29,079 nt of DNA, taken from NCBI GenBank assembly GCA_046302135.1, contig JBKCIQ010000184.1, positions 1 to 29,079 of the forward strand, written 5' to 3'. A program made the position numbers and the translations under genes. Of this stretch, positions 17,949 through 25,383 are shown piece after piece (position 1 is the first letter of the stretch; every line of letters starts with the position of its first letter). Source of the DNA: AM-1111 sp046302135 (GTDB taxonomy: Bacteria; Bacteroidota; Bacteroidia; B-17B0; Aurantibacillaceae). Under the pieces are notes generated by a model. The model was given only the letters and a program-made list of their open reading frames with translations, was not told where the DNA came from and made no database searches.

Positions 17949-19070
17949 ATGAAAGGAATACGTATCATTTGCGCTGCATTAATTTTCACTTTAAATGTAT
18001 CTGCGCAAGCACCAAATAAAATGAGTTATCAGGCTGTTATTCGTAATAACTCAAATGCTTTGGTAACGAATCAGGTAGTAGGAATGCGAATCAGTATTTT
18101 ACAAGGTTCATCAAGTGGAACAGCAGTTTACGTAGAAACACACATGCCGAATACAAATAGTAACGGTCTAGCAAGTATTGAAATAGGAGGCGGAGTAATT
18201 GTATCAGGAAATATGGATTCAATCAACTGGGAAAACGGGCCCTATTTCATCAGTACAGAAACGGATCCTAATGGCGGAACAAGTTATTCAATAATTGGAA
18301 CTTCACAGTTGTTGAGTGTTCCATACGCTTTGCATAGTAATTGCGTTCCCGTGAAAGTTTCCACTACAGGTGACACTTTAACTATCGGTTGTCATAGTGT
18401 TATTGTTCCCGGGGTAAGTGCTGCTAATTCAATAAATGGAGTAAATGATCCATATCCTGCAGGAACAATTCATTGTAATACAACCCCAACTGCTGTTGTA
18501 GATGTTTTAAATCCAATAACAGGTAAATATTGGATGGATAGAAACTTAGGAGCATCTCAGGTTGCAGCAAGTAGTCTCGATGTAAACGCCTACGGTGATT
18601 TATATCAATGGGGTAGACGAGCAGATGGACACCAATGTAGAACTTCTGCAATTACTTCTTCATTAAGTAGTACTGACCAACCAACTCATGGTGATTTTAT
18701 TTCGGCTTCACCTAACACTGGCGATTGGCTGATTACTCAAAATAATAATTTATGGCAAGGTGTAAACGGAATTAACAATCCATGTCCTAATGGATATAGA
18801 ATTCCTACTCAAACTGAATGGGATACTGAGAGATATACTTGGTCATCAAATAATTCGACTGGAGCATTTGCATCTCCTCTAAAATTAACATTGGGTGGAG
18901 CAAGGGGCAGTATTAGCGGTAATTTAAGTGGTGTAAATTCTTTTGGTAATTATTGGTCAAGTAATGTTATTGGTTCAAGTTCTGGAGGTTCAGACTTTGG
19001 AAGTAGTGGCGCAGGATTAGCTACCTATTCTCGTGCTTTAGGGGTATCAGTACGCTGTATAAAAAATTAA
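17949..19070 (+). CDS. FISUMP-domain secreted protein
   Basis: The 373-residue product has a signal peptide (residues 1-20, LNVSAQ), followed by the common Bacteroidota phrase APNKMSYQAVIRN and a beta-sandwich of about 110 residues ending SVPYALHS. The C-terminal part (about 175-373) is a Fibrobacter succinogenes major paralogous (FISUMP) domain, with KYWMDRNLGASQVA, DLYQWGRRADGHQ, CPNGYRIPTQTEWDTE and the closing SVRCIKN. FISUMP domains occur on secreted or surface proteins, but their biochemical role is not established. No T9SS tail is present, while the gene just upstream (5 bp) has one. The pair sits at the left side of the proposed island. Confidence 0.88.
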   Translation: MKGIRIICAALIFTLNVSAQAPNKMSYQAVIRNNSNALVTNQVVGMRISILQGSSSGTAVYVETHMPNTNSNGLASIEIGGGVIVSGNMDSINWENGPYFISTETDPNGGTSYSIIGTSQLLSVPYALHSNCVPVKVSTTGDTLTIGCHSVIVPGVSAANSINGVNDPYPAGTIHCNTTPTAVVDVLNPITGKYWMDRNLGASQVAASSLDVNAYGDLYQWGRRADGHQCRTSAITSSLSSTDQPTHGDFISASPNTGDWLITQNNNLWQGVNGINNPCPNGYRIPTQTEWDTERYTWSSNNSTGAFASPLKLTLGGARGSISGNLSGVNSFGNYWSSNVIGSSSGGSDFGSSGAGLATYSRALGVSVRCIKN

Positions 19071-19120
19071 TTGTTCTAGTTTATAGAGATTGTTTTTTCT
19101 GCAATTGTAACAAAATTGTT

Positions 19121-22100
19121 TTACTTCCCGAAAAAATCAGCCCAACCTTTCCAACCTTTGTTTTTATACACACCATCTGGATAATTAGGAATGTTGTTAG
19201 GTTTCTTTCCGGAATGAATAAAATTAAACCAATCTTTTTTAGAGAGTAATTTTAATGGTTTGAGATATTTTTTTAATTCCTCAAATTTCATGTACTCTCG
19301 TTTTTGATTAGAAATATTCCCGGTACCAAGAAAATCACCGATATTTACCCAGCCACTTTTTGAATAGACTCTTTCGGGTTTACCAGGAATATTACTGGGT
19401 TTTTTACCCGACTTACAATAGGATTGCCACTCTTTTCCAGTCTTTAGTCCCAGCTTCTGAACAAATTTTTTTGCTTCACTAAATGGCAAGTAATTAAATT
19501 TTTTAAAGTTTTTTGTACCTAAAAAATCGGCCCATCCATTCCATTCACGCATATAAAAGCGCTCTACTGCAACCGGTAGGTTTGTAGGACGAAGTGGAGA
19601 TTTGCAGAATTCTCTCCATTCTTTGTTTGATTTTATTTTTTGTAGTCGAACAATTTTTTTGGCCTCATTATAGCTCATGAATTCCTTTTTACTCGTAGCG
19701 CTCGTTCCAAAAAAATCACCCCATGTTGTCCAATTTGCTTTGTAAATTAAATGAGGTGAATTAGGTAGTTTATCTTTTATTAATCCTTTTCCGTATGCAT
19801 CTCTATATTTTTTCGAGCTATCAATCCCTAATTTTTTCAATAAATCTTTTGCATCTTCAAATGATAAGAAGTTTTTTTTGAATTTATTTGAGGTGCCTAG
19901 AAAATGTGCCCAGTCTATCCAACCATCGTTTTTATACACTATGTGTGGTGTATTTGGAATATCAATCGGTTTATTTCCTGATTTACAATATTGCCTCCAT
20001 TCGTTGGCATTTTTAAGCGCAAGCTTTAGAACAAAATTTCTGGCTTCGTTGTATTGACGATAAATTTTAAACTGATCTGCAACTCTATTTGTCCCAAAAA
20101 ATTCTCCCCAATTTACCCAACCCTCATTTTTATAAATTCGGTTGGGTGCACCAGGTATGTTGTCAGGTTTTAATCCTGCTTTTTTAAATTTATTCCAACT
20201 AGATATTGAATTTATGTTGTTGTTTCTTGCGAATCTTGATGCTTCATCGTAGTTTACAAACTCTTTAAATTGAGGTGCGACAGTGAAAGTTCCTAACCAA
20301 TCACCCCAATTAACCCATCCAGAATTTTTATAAACTCTATCAGGCACAGTTGTAAGATCTGGTGGTTTCGAATCAGACTTTACAAAATCTCTCCAATTAG
20401 ACATTGATTTTAAACTTAGGCTCCTCACAAAATCTCTTGCTTCCTCAAATGGCATCCAACTCAATTTGGCTAGCTTATTCCACGTGCGCAATTCCAAACT
20501 GTCAATCAATTGCTTTTCGTTTAAATGAACTGCAATCTTTTCGTCAATCTCAAAATTGATGATTGCGTCTTTTTTAGAATTGGTTTTACCTTTACTGATT
20601 TCTTTAAAATACTCTACAATACGTTCATCATTTGCCGCAAGCGCACGTATAGTGCTTAATATCTCTTTAAACTCATCGCTTTCAATTATCTCTTCAGTTG
20701 TTTTACTACTGGTGAAAACCGGTAAAATAACATATCCATATTCTTTACCTTCTTTTTTTCGTAAAGCGCGCCCAACCGCTTGCACTATATCTACTGTGCT
20801 TTTTCTCGGATCCACAAATAAAACGCAATCTATGTTCGGAACATCGACGCCTTCTGTTAAACATTTTGCGTTAGTAATTATTCCCTTTTTACTTGCCGCA
20901 AATTCATCTACAATTTTACCTCTTACAGATGTAGGCATTGCACCTGACACATGATAAGATTGGACCTCTCCGAACTTCGGAAACGAACGACTAAACAATT
21001 CCTGACTTTTTTCAAATGCCTCTGCTTTTTTTATGCTCGAATGAAAAGTAACTGCATGATGAATCGGATATTGATTCATTGCTTTTCTCAGCGCAATTAA
21101 TGATGCAAGTGTTCTGGCTTCAGTTTCTTGATCCCATTCTTTTCCTGCTGGTTTTACAAAGGCATTTTCGTGAATCAGATTTTTAACTTCTTCATTTGAA
21201 ATAAAAAGTGTTATGATTTTATAATCAGAGAGGATTCCTGATTCAATGGATTTCTTAAAAGAAAGTTGACTGAATGTTTCTCCATAAACATCCATATCAT
21301 CCATACTTAAAACTGTATCAGAAGCACCGGCAAACCTTCTTTCGGTAGCTGTCATAAATACCCTCTTCTTGATTTCTATATTCTGGTCGAATAATAGATG
21401 GCTGAATAATTTTTGTTTATCGCCTACGGTTTTGTGAGCTTCGTCCATTATACCTAAATCATATGAGTATTTTGCCTTTTTGCTCGCATCCGCAATCGCC
21501 TTACCCGATTGGTAGGTAGTAAAAATTATTGTTTTATTATTTTTATTTTTTCTTAGACAATCTGCAATTTCATTTACATCAGTAACGCATGGAACACCCA
21601 TCTCATTTGTATGAAAAGCAACATCATCATTTTTTCCGATTCCTTCGTCACTACAAACACACAACCAGGAAATGGTTTCTTTATTTGCAACTGTTTCTCT
21701 TAGATAAACTTCAAGTGTTTGTTTTACCAATGAAAGTGAAGGAACTGCAACAATGGTCCTCTTTGAATTCATTGCTCTGGCAATCCAATAACCCGTTAAA
21801 CTTTTTCCCGCACCACAAGGAAAAACCAATTTGCCGCGACTGTTTTCATCTTTAATAAAATGCTTCTTAAATTCTTTAATCGCAGTTTCTTGATGTGATT
21901 TTGGTTTGAAAGGAATTAGTTCTTTAGTCTTTCCTGAAATTTTATTTCTTAACCATTGGAAAAAATATTTATCAAGTTTTCTCCACTCAACCGAGGTGCA
22001 AAACCCGATATTTTTATTACCCTGATAGACCTTTGAATAGTCATCTAATGTTGTACAGACAAGGCAATAAGAAATATTTTTCGCAATTCCTTTGCTCAAG

Positions 22101-22435
22101 GAAATAAATGTTGAAATAGTTCTGTGAGATAATTTCTTTTCTTCGTCTTGTAGGTATTTGCATTGAATCGCCCAATAACTTTCTTCAAATGTTTCAGCAA
22201 TTAAGTCGATTCCCATATCTTGATTGGGAAGCCCGATTTTTAATAATATGCTTTTCGGCACTTCCTTAAGAAGCCAAACATTCTTTAATTTACTCTTATA
22301 AACAGGATTGTATCCAAGGTAAAATTTCGTTAGTTCTTCAAATGCCTTTCCCTTTTCTTGCTTTGTTTTGCTTTCAAGAAGATTTTTAAAATCATTCCAA
22401 GTGTGAACTTTATTAAGATAATTATTCAAAAACAT
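19121..22435 (-). CDS. Mrr-type nuclease / SF2 helicase with seven integrase-type repeats
   Basis: This 1104-residue protein has three parts. Residues 1-165 look like an Mrr-family restriction endonuclease, with Glu33 in KAFEELTKF, Asp77 in MGIDLIAE and QCK at 91-93. Residues about 175-620 are an SF2 DEAD/DEAH helicase: Walker A CGAGKS (207-212), TTYQSG, DEAH (331-334), MTAT (361-364) and motif VI QAVGRALRK (552-560). Residues 658-1104 are seven repeats of 57-67 residues with a PxxPxxVYK..GWxxWGDFLGT core, resembling the phage-integrase repeat unit (Pfam INT_rpt). It would bind and translocate on DNA and cut it, as in restriction-type defence; this role is inferred. No methylase or specificity subunit is nearby. 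All catalytic motifs are intact. A TATATTTG box is 37 nt upstream. Confidence 0.9.
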   Translation of the reverse strand: MFLNNYLNKVHTWNDFKNLLESKTKQEKGKAFEELTKFYLGYNPVYKSKLKNVWLLKEVPKSILLKIGLPNQDMGIDLIAETFEESYWAIQCKYLQDEEKKLSHRTISTFISLSKGIAKNISYCLVCTTLDDYSKVYQGNKNIGFCTSVEWRKLDKYFFQWLRNKISGKTKELIPFKPKSHQETAIKEFKKHFIKDENSRGKLVFPCGAGKSLTGYWIARAMNSKRTIVAVPSLSLVKQTLEVYLRETVANKETISWLCVCSDEGIGKNDDVAFHTNEMGVPCVTDVNEIADCLRKNKNNKTIIFTTYQSGKAIADASKKAKYSYDLGIMDEAHKTVGDKQKLFSHLLFDQNIEIKKRVFMTATERRFAGASDTVLSMDDMDVYGETFSQLSFKKSIESGILSDYKIITLFISNEEVKNLIHENAFVKPAGKEWDQETEARTLASLIALRKAMNQYPIHHAVTFHSSIKKAEAFEKSQELFSRSFPKFGEVQSYHVSGAMPTSVRGKIVDEFAASKKGIITNAKCLTEGVDVPNIDCVLFVDPRKSTVDIVQAVGRALRKKEGKEYGYVILPVFTSSKTTEEIIESDEFKEILSTIRALAANDERIVEYFKEISKGKTNSKKDAIINFEIDEKIAVHLNEKQLIDSLELRTWNKLAKLSWMPFEEARDFVRSLSLKSMSNWRDFVKSDSKPPDLTTVPDRVYKNSGWVNWGDWLGTFTVAPQFKEFVNYDEASRFARNNNINSISSWNKFKKAGLKPDNIPGAPNRIYKNEGWVNWGEFFGTNRVADQFKIYRQYNEARNFVLKLALKNANEWRQYCKSGNKPIDIPNTPHIVYKNDGWIDWAHFLGTSNKFKKNFLSFEDAKDLLKKLGIDSSKKYRDAYGKGLIKDKLPNSPHLIYKANWTTWGDFFGTSATSKKEFMSYNEAKKIVRLQKIKSNKEWREFCKSPLRPTNLPVAVERFYMREWNGWADFLGTKNFKKFNYLPFSEAKKFVQKLGLKTGKEWQSYCKSGKKPSNIPGKPERVYSKSGWVNIGDFLGTGNISNQKREYMKFEELKKYLKPLKLLSKKDWFNFIHSGKKPNNIPNYPDGVYKNKGWKGWADFFGK
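19124..20464 (-). repeat. Seven tandem ~65-residue protein repeats
   Basis: Units start at about residues 658, 723, 789, 856, 919, 982 and 1048 of the helicase protein. Each has an EA(R/K) helix, a W-rich segment (for example KEWREFCKS), a PxxIPxxPxxVY turn and a GWxxWxDFLGT end. The copies are diverged, so they are old rather than recently expanded. The last unit ends the protein at GWADFFGK. Confidence 0.85.
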
Positions 22436-22472
22436 ATTTTTATTTGCTTAAAAAGGTAATCAGACTCTAATT

Positions 22473-22480
22473 CAAATATA
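22473..22480 (-). promoter_or_regulatory. -7 box of the helicase gene
   Basis: On the minus strand this reads TATATTTG, a full match to TAnnTTTG, 37 nt before the ATG. A TTG lies 23 nt further upstream (22504-22506), slightly beyond normal spacing, so the -33 element is uncertain. Confidence 0.45.
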
Positions 22481-22515
22481 TTAATGAATTTATTAATTAG
22501 AACCAATTCTTTTTA

Positions 22516-22568
22516 TAAAGTTCTCCTATCTAGATTATCAGTTTGTTCGATTTATTTCCTCTTAAGTT
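22516..22568 (-). pseudogene. Decayed GIY-YIG nuclease fragment
   Basis: About 53 bp align without gaps to the complete GIY-YIG gene at 23929-24141 with roughly 10 mismatches. In frame the remnant reads KRK-stop-IEQTDNLDRRTL against KKKYIGQTDNLDWRIL in the better copy. The YIG motif is destroyed and a stop codon is present. It lies just before the promoter of the intact DUF1016 gene and has the same orientation as the other two GIY-YIG copies. Confidence 0.7.
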
Positions 22569-22576
22569 TACTGATG

Positions 22577-22607
22577 TTTACAAGTTTTTTAAAATAAAGT
22601 AGATTTG
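22577..22607 (+). promoter_or_regulatory. Promoter of the DUF1016 gene
   Basis: TTTA (22577-22580), a 19-nt spacer and TAGATTTG (22600-22607) fit the Bacteroidota -33/-7 pattern with one change in the -33 box. The TTG inside the -7 box could otherwise be read as a start codon in frame with the gene. Its use in the promoter argues for translation from ATG 22629. Confidence 0.5.
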
Positions 22608-22628
22608 CAAAATGTAATAAATCAGTTT

Positions 22629-23756
22629 ATGGAATTATCTAGGGAGAAAAATTATACCAAATTAATCGGTTCATTAAAGCGCCGCATTGCCAATGCAAAA
22701 ATTAAGGCTGCTTTGGCTGTTAATGCTGAACTGATCCGCCTCTATTGGGATATGGGTAAATCAATTCTCGAAGGGCAGAAAAATAAAGGTTGGGGAACAA
22801 AATTTGTTGAGCAGTTATCCAAAGACCTAAAAAAATTCTTTCCTGATATGGATGGTCTTTCTCGAAGTAATCTTTTTTATATGAGAAAGTTTGCTGAAGA
22901 ATATCCCGACTTATTTTTATATGATTCAGCAAGTAAATCGAAAACTATTAATCTAGCAGGCCGAAAAAATAAAATAGTCCAGCGGCCTGTTGGACAAATT
23001 GAAATAGTCCAACAGCTTGTTGGACAAATTCCTTGGGGTCATAATATTATATTGATTGATAGGCTCGATGATAATGAAGAGCGCCTTTGGTATGCTCAAC
23101 AGACCATAGAGCATGGCTGGTCAAGAGTAGTTCTAGAACATCAAATCGCGAGCAATCTATACAAAAGAAAAAATAAAACAAGGAAAGCGACTAATTTCAA
23201 AAAATTGTTACCGGGAGTCCAATCAGAATTGGCTGAGCAAGCTTTGAAGGACCCCTATATTTTCGATTTTCTTAATATCACGAAAGGCGTAAACGAGAAA
23301 AACGTAGAGGATCAACTTACCAATCACATTACTAAATTTCTAATGGAGCTTGGAGTTGGCTTTGCCTTTGTAGGGCGTCAATATAATTTAAATGTTGGTG
23401 GTGATGATTTTTTTATTGATTTATTATTCTATCACATTCACTTGAAATGCTATGTTGTGATTGAATTAAAAATGGAAAAGTTTAAACCTGAATATGCCGG
23501 TCAATTAAACTTTTACCTTACGGCTGTAGATGAACTACTGAAAAGAAATGACGATAACCCCTCTGTTGGTATTTTACTTTGTCCTAGTAAAAATCAAATT
23601 GTTGCTGAGTTTTCCTTGCGTAATATGAACAAGCCAATTGGTATTAGTGAATACAGGCTAACATCAAAGTTGCCTGCAAAATTGAAAAAGGATTTACCGA
23701 TTGAAAAATTAAAAATACAATTAGAAAATCAATTAAAGTTGAAAAAAAAGTCTTGA
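22629..23756 (+). CDS. DUF1016 / YhcG-family PDDEXK nuclease
   Basis: The 375-residue protein has the two-domain form of the YhcG family. An N-terminal helical domain (about 10-110) has LIRLYWDMGKSI, GWGTKFVEQLS and SRSNLFYMRKFAEEYP. A linker with two 10-residue repeats (IVQ-QxVGQI) leads into PWGHNI. The C-terminal PDDEXK nuclease domain (about 200-345) has DDFFIDLLFYH and CYVVIELKMEKF, giving the catalytic Asp and ExK, and then GILLCPSKNQIVAEFSLR. ATG 22629 is chosen over an upstream in-frame TTG that is part of a promoter box. YhcG-type proteins are often found with restriction and other mobile-element functions, but their activity is not well defined. It is divergent from the helicase gene and 140-190 bp from GIY-YIG sequences on either side. 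Confidence 0.88.
   Translation: MELSREKNYTKLIGSLKRRIANAKIKAALAVNAELIRLYWDMGKSILEGQKNKGWGTKFVEQLSKDLKKFFPDMDGLSRSNLFYMRKFAEEYPDLFLYDSASKSKTINLAGRKNKIVQRPVGQIEIVQQLVGQIPWGHNIILIDRLDDNEERLWYAQQTIEHGWSRVVLEHQIASNLYKRKNKTRKATNFKKLLPGVQSELAEQALKDPYIFDFLNITKGVNEKNVEDQLTNHITKFLMELGVGFAFVGRQYNLNVGGDDFFIDLLFYHIHLKCYVVIELKMEKFKPEYAGQLNFYLTAVDELLKRNDDNPSVGILLCPSKNQIVAEFSLRNMNKPIGISEYRLTSKLPAKLKKDLPIEKLKIQLENQLKLKKKS
22971..23030 (+). repeat. Tandem 30-bp palindromic repeats inside the DUF1016 gene
   Basis: Two adjacent 30-bp units (22971-23000 and 23001-23030) differ at four positions. The second holds a perfect palindrome, GTCCAACA, GCT, TGTTGGAC (23007-23025); the first holds a partly degraded version (22977-22995). 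Each unit is a multiple of three, so the frame is kept and the protein gains the repeated phrase IVQ(R/Q)(P/L)VGQI immediately before PWGHN. Confidence 0.85.
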
Positions 23757-23826
23757 AGGGTATTCAGTGATTGTTCTGGCATTAGATTATTAAAAATAAA
23801 ACTCTTTTAAACAATAGCTTTAATGT

Positions 23827-23881
23827 GGTGTGAGATACAGGGTTCGTCCGCCGCGGCGGTCCGCTATGGCGGACTGTGACC
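23827..23881 (-). pseudogene. tRNA-Val 3'-end remnant split by a palindrome
   Basis: On the plus strand 23827-23846 match the 3' end of tRNA-Val (25604 onwards) with one mismatch in the acceptor strand. After 27 bp of GC-rich palindrome, the tRNA sequence resumes at CTGTGACC (23873-23880), the other side of the T arm. The insert replaces three bases of the T loop. Beyond 23881 there is no similarity to the rest of the tRNA. It lies between the intact DUF1016 gene and the GIY-YIG gene. Confidence 0.7.
23846..23874. repeat. GC-rich palindromic element
   Basis: The arms GTCCGCC (23846-23852) and GGCGGAC (23868-23874) are perfectly inverted. A 12-bp perfect palindrome CCGCCGCGGCGG sits within (23849-23860). 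In this AT-rich window such a GC-rich stretch stands out strongly. Its first five bases after the tRNA fragment (TCCGC) recur at the remnant at 17270-17274, so the same element was probably there too. Confidence 0.75.
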
Positions 23882-23928
23882 TCTAGAAAATCAAATTAAA
23901 TTTTAAAATTCTTTTTAATCCAATCTCT

Positions 23929-24141
23929 TCAAACACCAGTTTTCAAATATTTTTCCCTTACCATTGCTTCACTTCGTGTTGAATACAGTTCGTGATGTAT
24001 CAATTTCCATGGTGCTTTATTTTTGGTATATCCTCCCAGTGTTCCGTTGTCATGTTCTAAAATTCTCCAATCAAGGTTATCAGTTTGTCCGATGTATTTT
24101 TTCTTTACTTTTTCTGAGTAGATAATATAAACGTAAAACAT
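23929..24141 (-). CDS. GIY-YIG nuclease, slightly truncated
   Basis: The start is placed at ATG 24141, because MFYVYIIYSEK is the usual beginning of these small nucleases; a longer frame to 24216 would run through a terminator hairpin. The 70-residue product has VYII (GIY-like), YIG (residues 17-19 in KKKYIGQT), R27 in DWRILEH and SEAMVREKYLKTGV. A TGA then ends the frame, but the next ten codons continue in the same frame with RDWIKKNFKI before a TAA at 23896-23898. Family members usually read through a glycine here, so the TGA looks like a single-base nonsense change. Small GIY-YIG proteins of this type are common in Bacteroidota. Activity after loss of the tail is unclear. Confidence 0.75.
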   Translation of the reverse strand: MFYVYIIYSEKVKKKYIGQTDNLDWRILEHDNGTLGGYTKNKAPWKLIHHELYSTRSEAMVREKYLKTGV

Positions 24142-24191
24142 TTCTAAATCTATAAAAGAAAAAAGTCTCACAAATTGTGAGGCTTGGTGGG
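24052..24191. repeat. 140-bp direct repeat, copy A
   Basis: This segment aligns without gaps to copy B (25470-25609) with 7 mismatches in 140 (95% identity). It covers codons 1-30 of the GIY-YIG gene, its short leader, the tRNA-type terminator hairpin (stem with one mismatch in this copy, 24163-24185) and the last bases of the tRNA 3' end (GGTGGG, 24186-24191). The two copies have the same orientation and flank the broken DUF1016 gene. Confidence 0.9.
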
Positions 24192-24994
24192 CATTACTGA
24201 TGAAATCTCGAAGCAATTACTTCAAGATATAGAGATTTTAGCCAATTTAGAGTCAATCTTAAATATTTGAGTTAATCGGTTTATTTTACTGGATTTATTT
24301 TATTCAGTTAATTTTTTTCTTTCAATCCGCTCTTTTGCCTCAGCTAAAATAGCATGTATTTTTTGCTCTAATTCTTTTTTAGGCGGTAATTCAGTCCAAT
24401 ATTCTGCTACCATTATTCCGTCTTTGTGCATTTCTAATAATTCTACCTGTTCTCTGCTACTCTCAGCGCACAGTATTAAGCCAACCGGAGTTAATTCGCC
24501 TTCCTTTTTCTCATATTTATCTAACCACTTTAGATACAGTTCCATTTGACCTTTATGTTTTGCCTCAAATTTTCCTAGTTTAAGTTCAACTGCCACTAAC
24601 CGCTTTAAATTACGATTGTAAAAAAGTAAGTCCAAATTAAAATCTTCCCCATCTATTATCATTCGCTTCTGTCTTTCCACAAAAGCAAAACCAGTACCTA
24701 ATTCCAATATAAAAGCTTCTAACTCCTTTAATATAGCTTCTTCTAAATCCTTCTCTAAATAGGTATCTGAAGCCCTAAAAAATCTAAAAAATAAGGGTCT
24801 TTAAATGTGTTGTATGTATTAAAATGATTAGGGGTGGCTTTGTATATTGGCGATTTCAGTTCGTTCAAAAGCTTTGGTTTCTATTTGTTTACGCAAATCT
24901 CTTACTCCTAATGCCTTAGTAGATGCCAGTTGAGCATAAAATAGTCGGGCTTCGATGGTTTTGAGTGGAATTATCGCCAAAAAATGTGACCAAC

Positions 24995-25025
24995 TCAATT
25001 GTCGTGACAGCGTAACGACAATTGA
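24995..25025. repeat. Palindromic repeat in the DUF1016 pseudogene, copy 1
   Basis: TCAATTGTCGT (24995-25005) and ACGACAATTGA (25015-25025) form perfect 11-bp inverted arms around a 9-nt centre. On the minus strand it encodes the phrase SIVVTLSRQLS directly before SWSHF. A near copy lies about 100 bp away. Confidence 0.85.
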
Positions 25026-25104
25026 TTTATCTGAAAATTGTTCTGCAAACTGGAGCATTCTGCGAAGATTTTTCTCTTCAAAATTTCTCCCATATTTTTT
25101 GGTT

Positions 25105-25132
25105 AATTCTCGTGACATCGTAACGACAATTT
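25105..25132. repeat. Palindromic repeat in the DUF1016 pseudogene, copy 2
   Basis: These 28 bp match copy 1 (24997-25024) at 25 positions. The arms AATTCTCGT and ACGACAATT pair with one mismatch. On the minus strand it encodes QIVVTMSREL in the N-terminal domain, so the protein carries IVVT(L/M)SR(Q/E)L twice. Confidence 0.8.
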
Positions 25133-25383
25133 GCTTGCCATAATCTGCTCGTTTGTTTTTAAGTATGTCTTCGTTTATGCGGTGTCCTACATACCAAAAA
25201 AGCAAAGTAAGATTACTATTAGCTTGAGAAATAATCTGTTTTTGACTTTGCTCAATGAGTTGAGATAATTCTTGTAATAAACCCTGTTCTGAAATAACTA
25301 TATTTTTGGTTTTCAATTTCGCCATCTGAAGAATAGTGTAGTATTTTCGAAAATTACAAAATTATATCGAGTATATTTTCACT

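Larger units (their letters stand above)
24300..25325 (-). pseudogene. DUF1016 / YhcG-family nuclease gene with two frameshifts
   Basis: Read as one gene this would code for about 341 residues, the usual family length. The N-terminal part (24828-25325) has LLFWYVGHRINEDIL, GRNFEEKNLRRMLQFAEQF and SWSHFLAIIPLK. The C-terminal part (24300-24707) has FNLDLLFYN and AVELKLGKF, the PDDEXK aspartate and ExK. Both ends are in the same frame. Between them the sequence shifts by one base near a CCCC run (about 24835), continues as TPNHFNTYNTFKDPYFLDF, and returns near a T run (about 24775-24785). One extra and one missing base would explain this. It is either a pseudogene or two homopolymer errors in the assembly. 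It is only distantly similar to the intact DUF1016 gene at 22629. Confidence 0.8.

Noticed and set aside
20556..20954. Plus-strand open frame of 132 codons inside the helicase gene
   Set aside because: It lies antisense to conserved helicase motifs (including QAVGRALRK) and shows no signal or domain of its own.
22605..22628. TTG start for the intact DUF1016 gene
   Set aside because: The TTG is inside a TAGATTTG -7 box; ATG 22629 is nearby, in frame and downstream of the expected transcript start.
24142..24216. Longer N-terminus of the GIY-YIG protein from an ATG at 24216
   Set aside because: The extra 25 residues are encoded by the tRNA-end and terminator hairpin sequence of the direct repeat, and family members begin at MFYVYII.
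24700..24840. Programmed frameshifting in the second DUF1016 gene
   Set aside because: Two opposite shifts at plain homopolymer runs without a slippery heptamer or following structure are better explained by mutation or sequencing error.
22971..25132. CRISPR array
   Set aside because: The repeats are two tandem units and two separated units inside coding frames, with no regular unique spacers and no cas genes.
19121..25325. A type I restriction-modification locus made of helicase, DUF1016 genes and others
   Set aside because: No HsdM methylase motifs and no HsdS specificity subunit are present, and the helicase protein is not of HsdR layout because of its C-terminal repeats.
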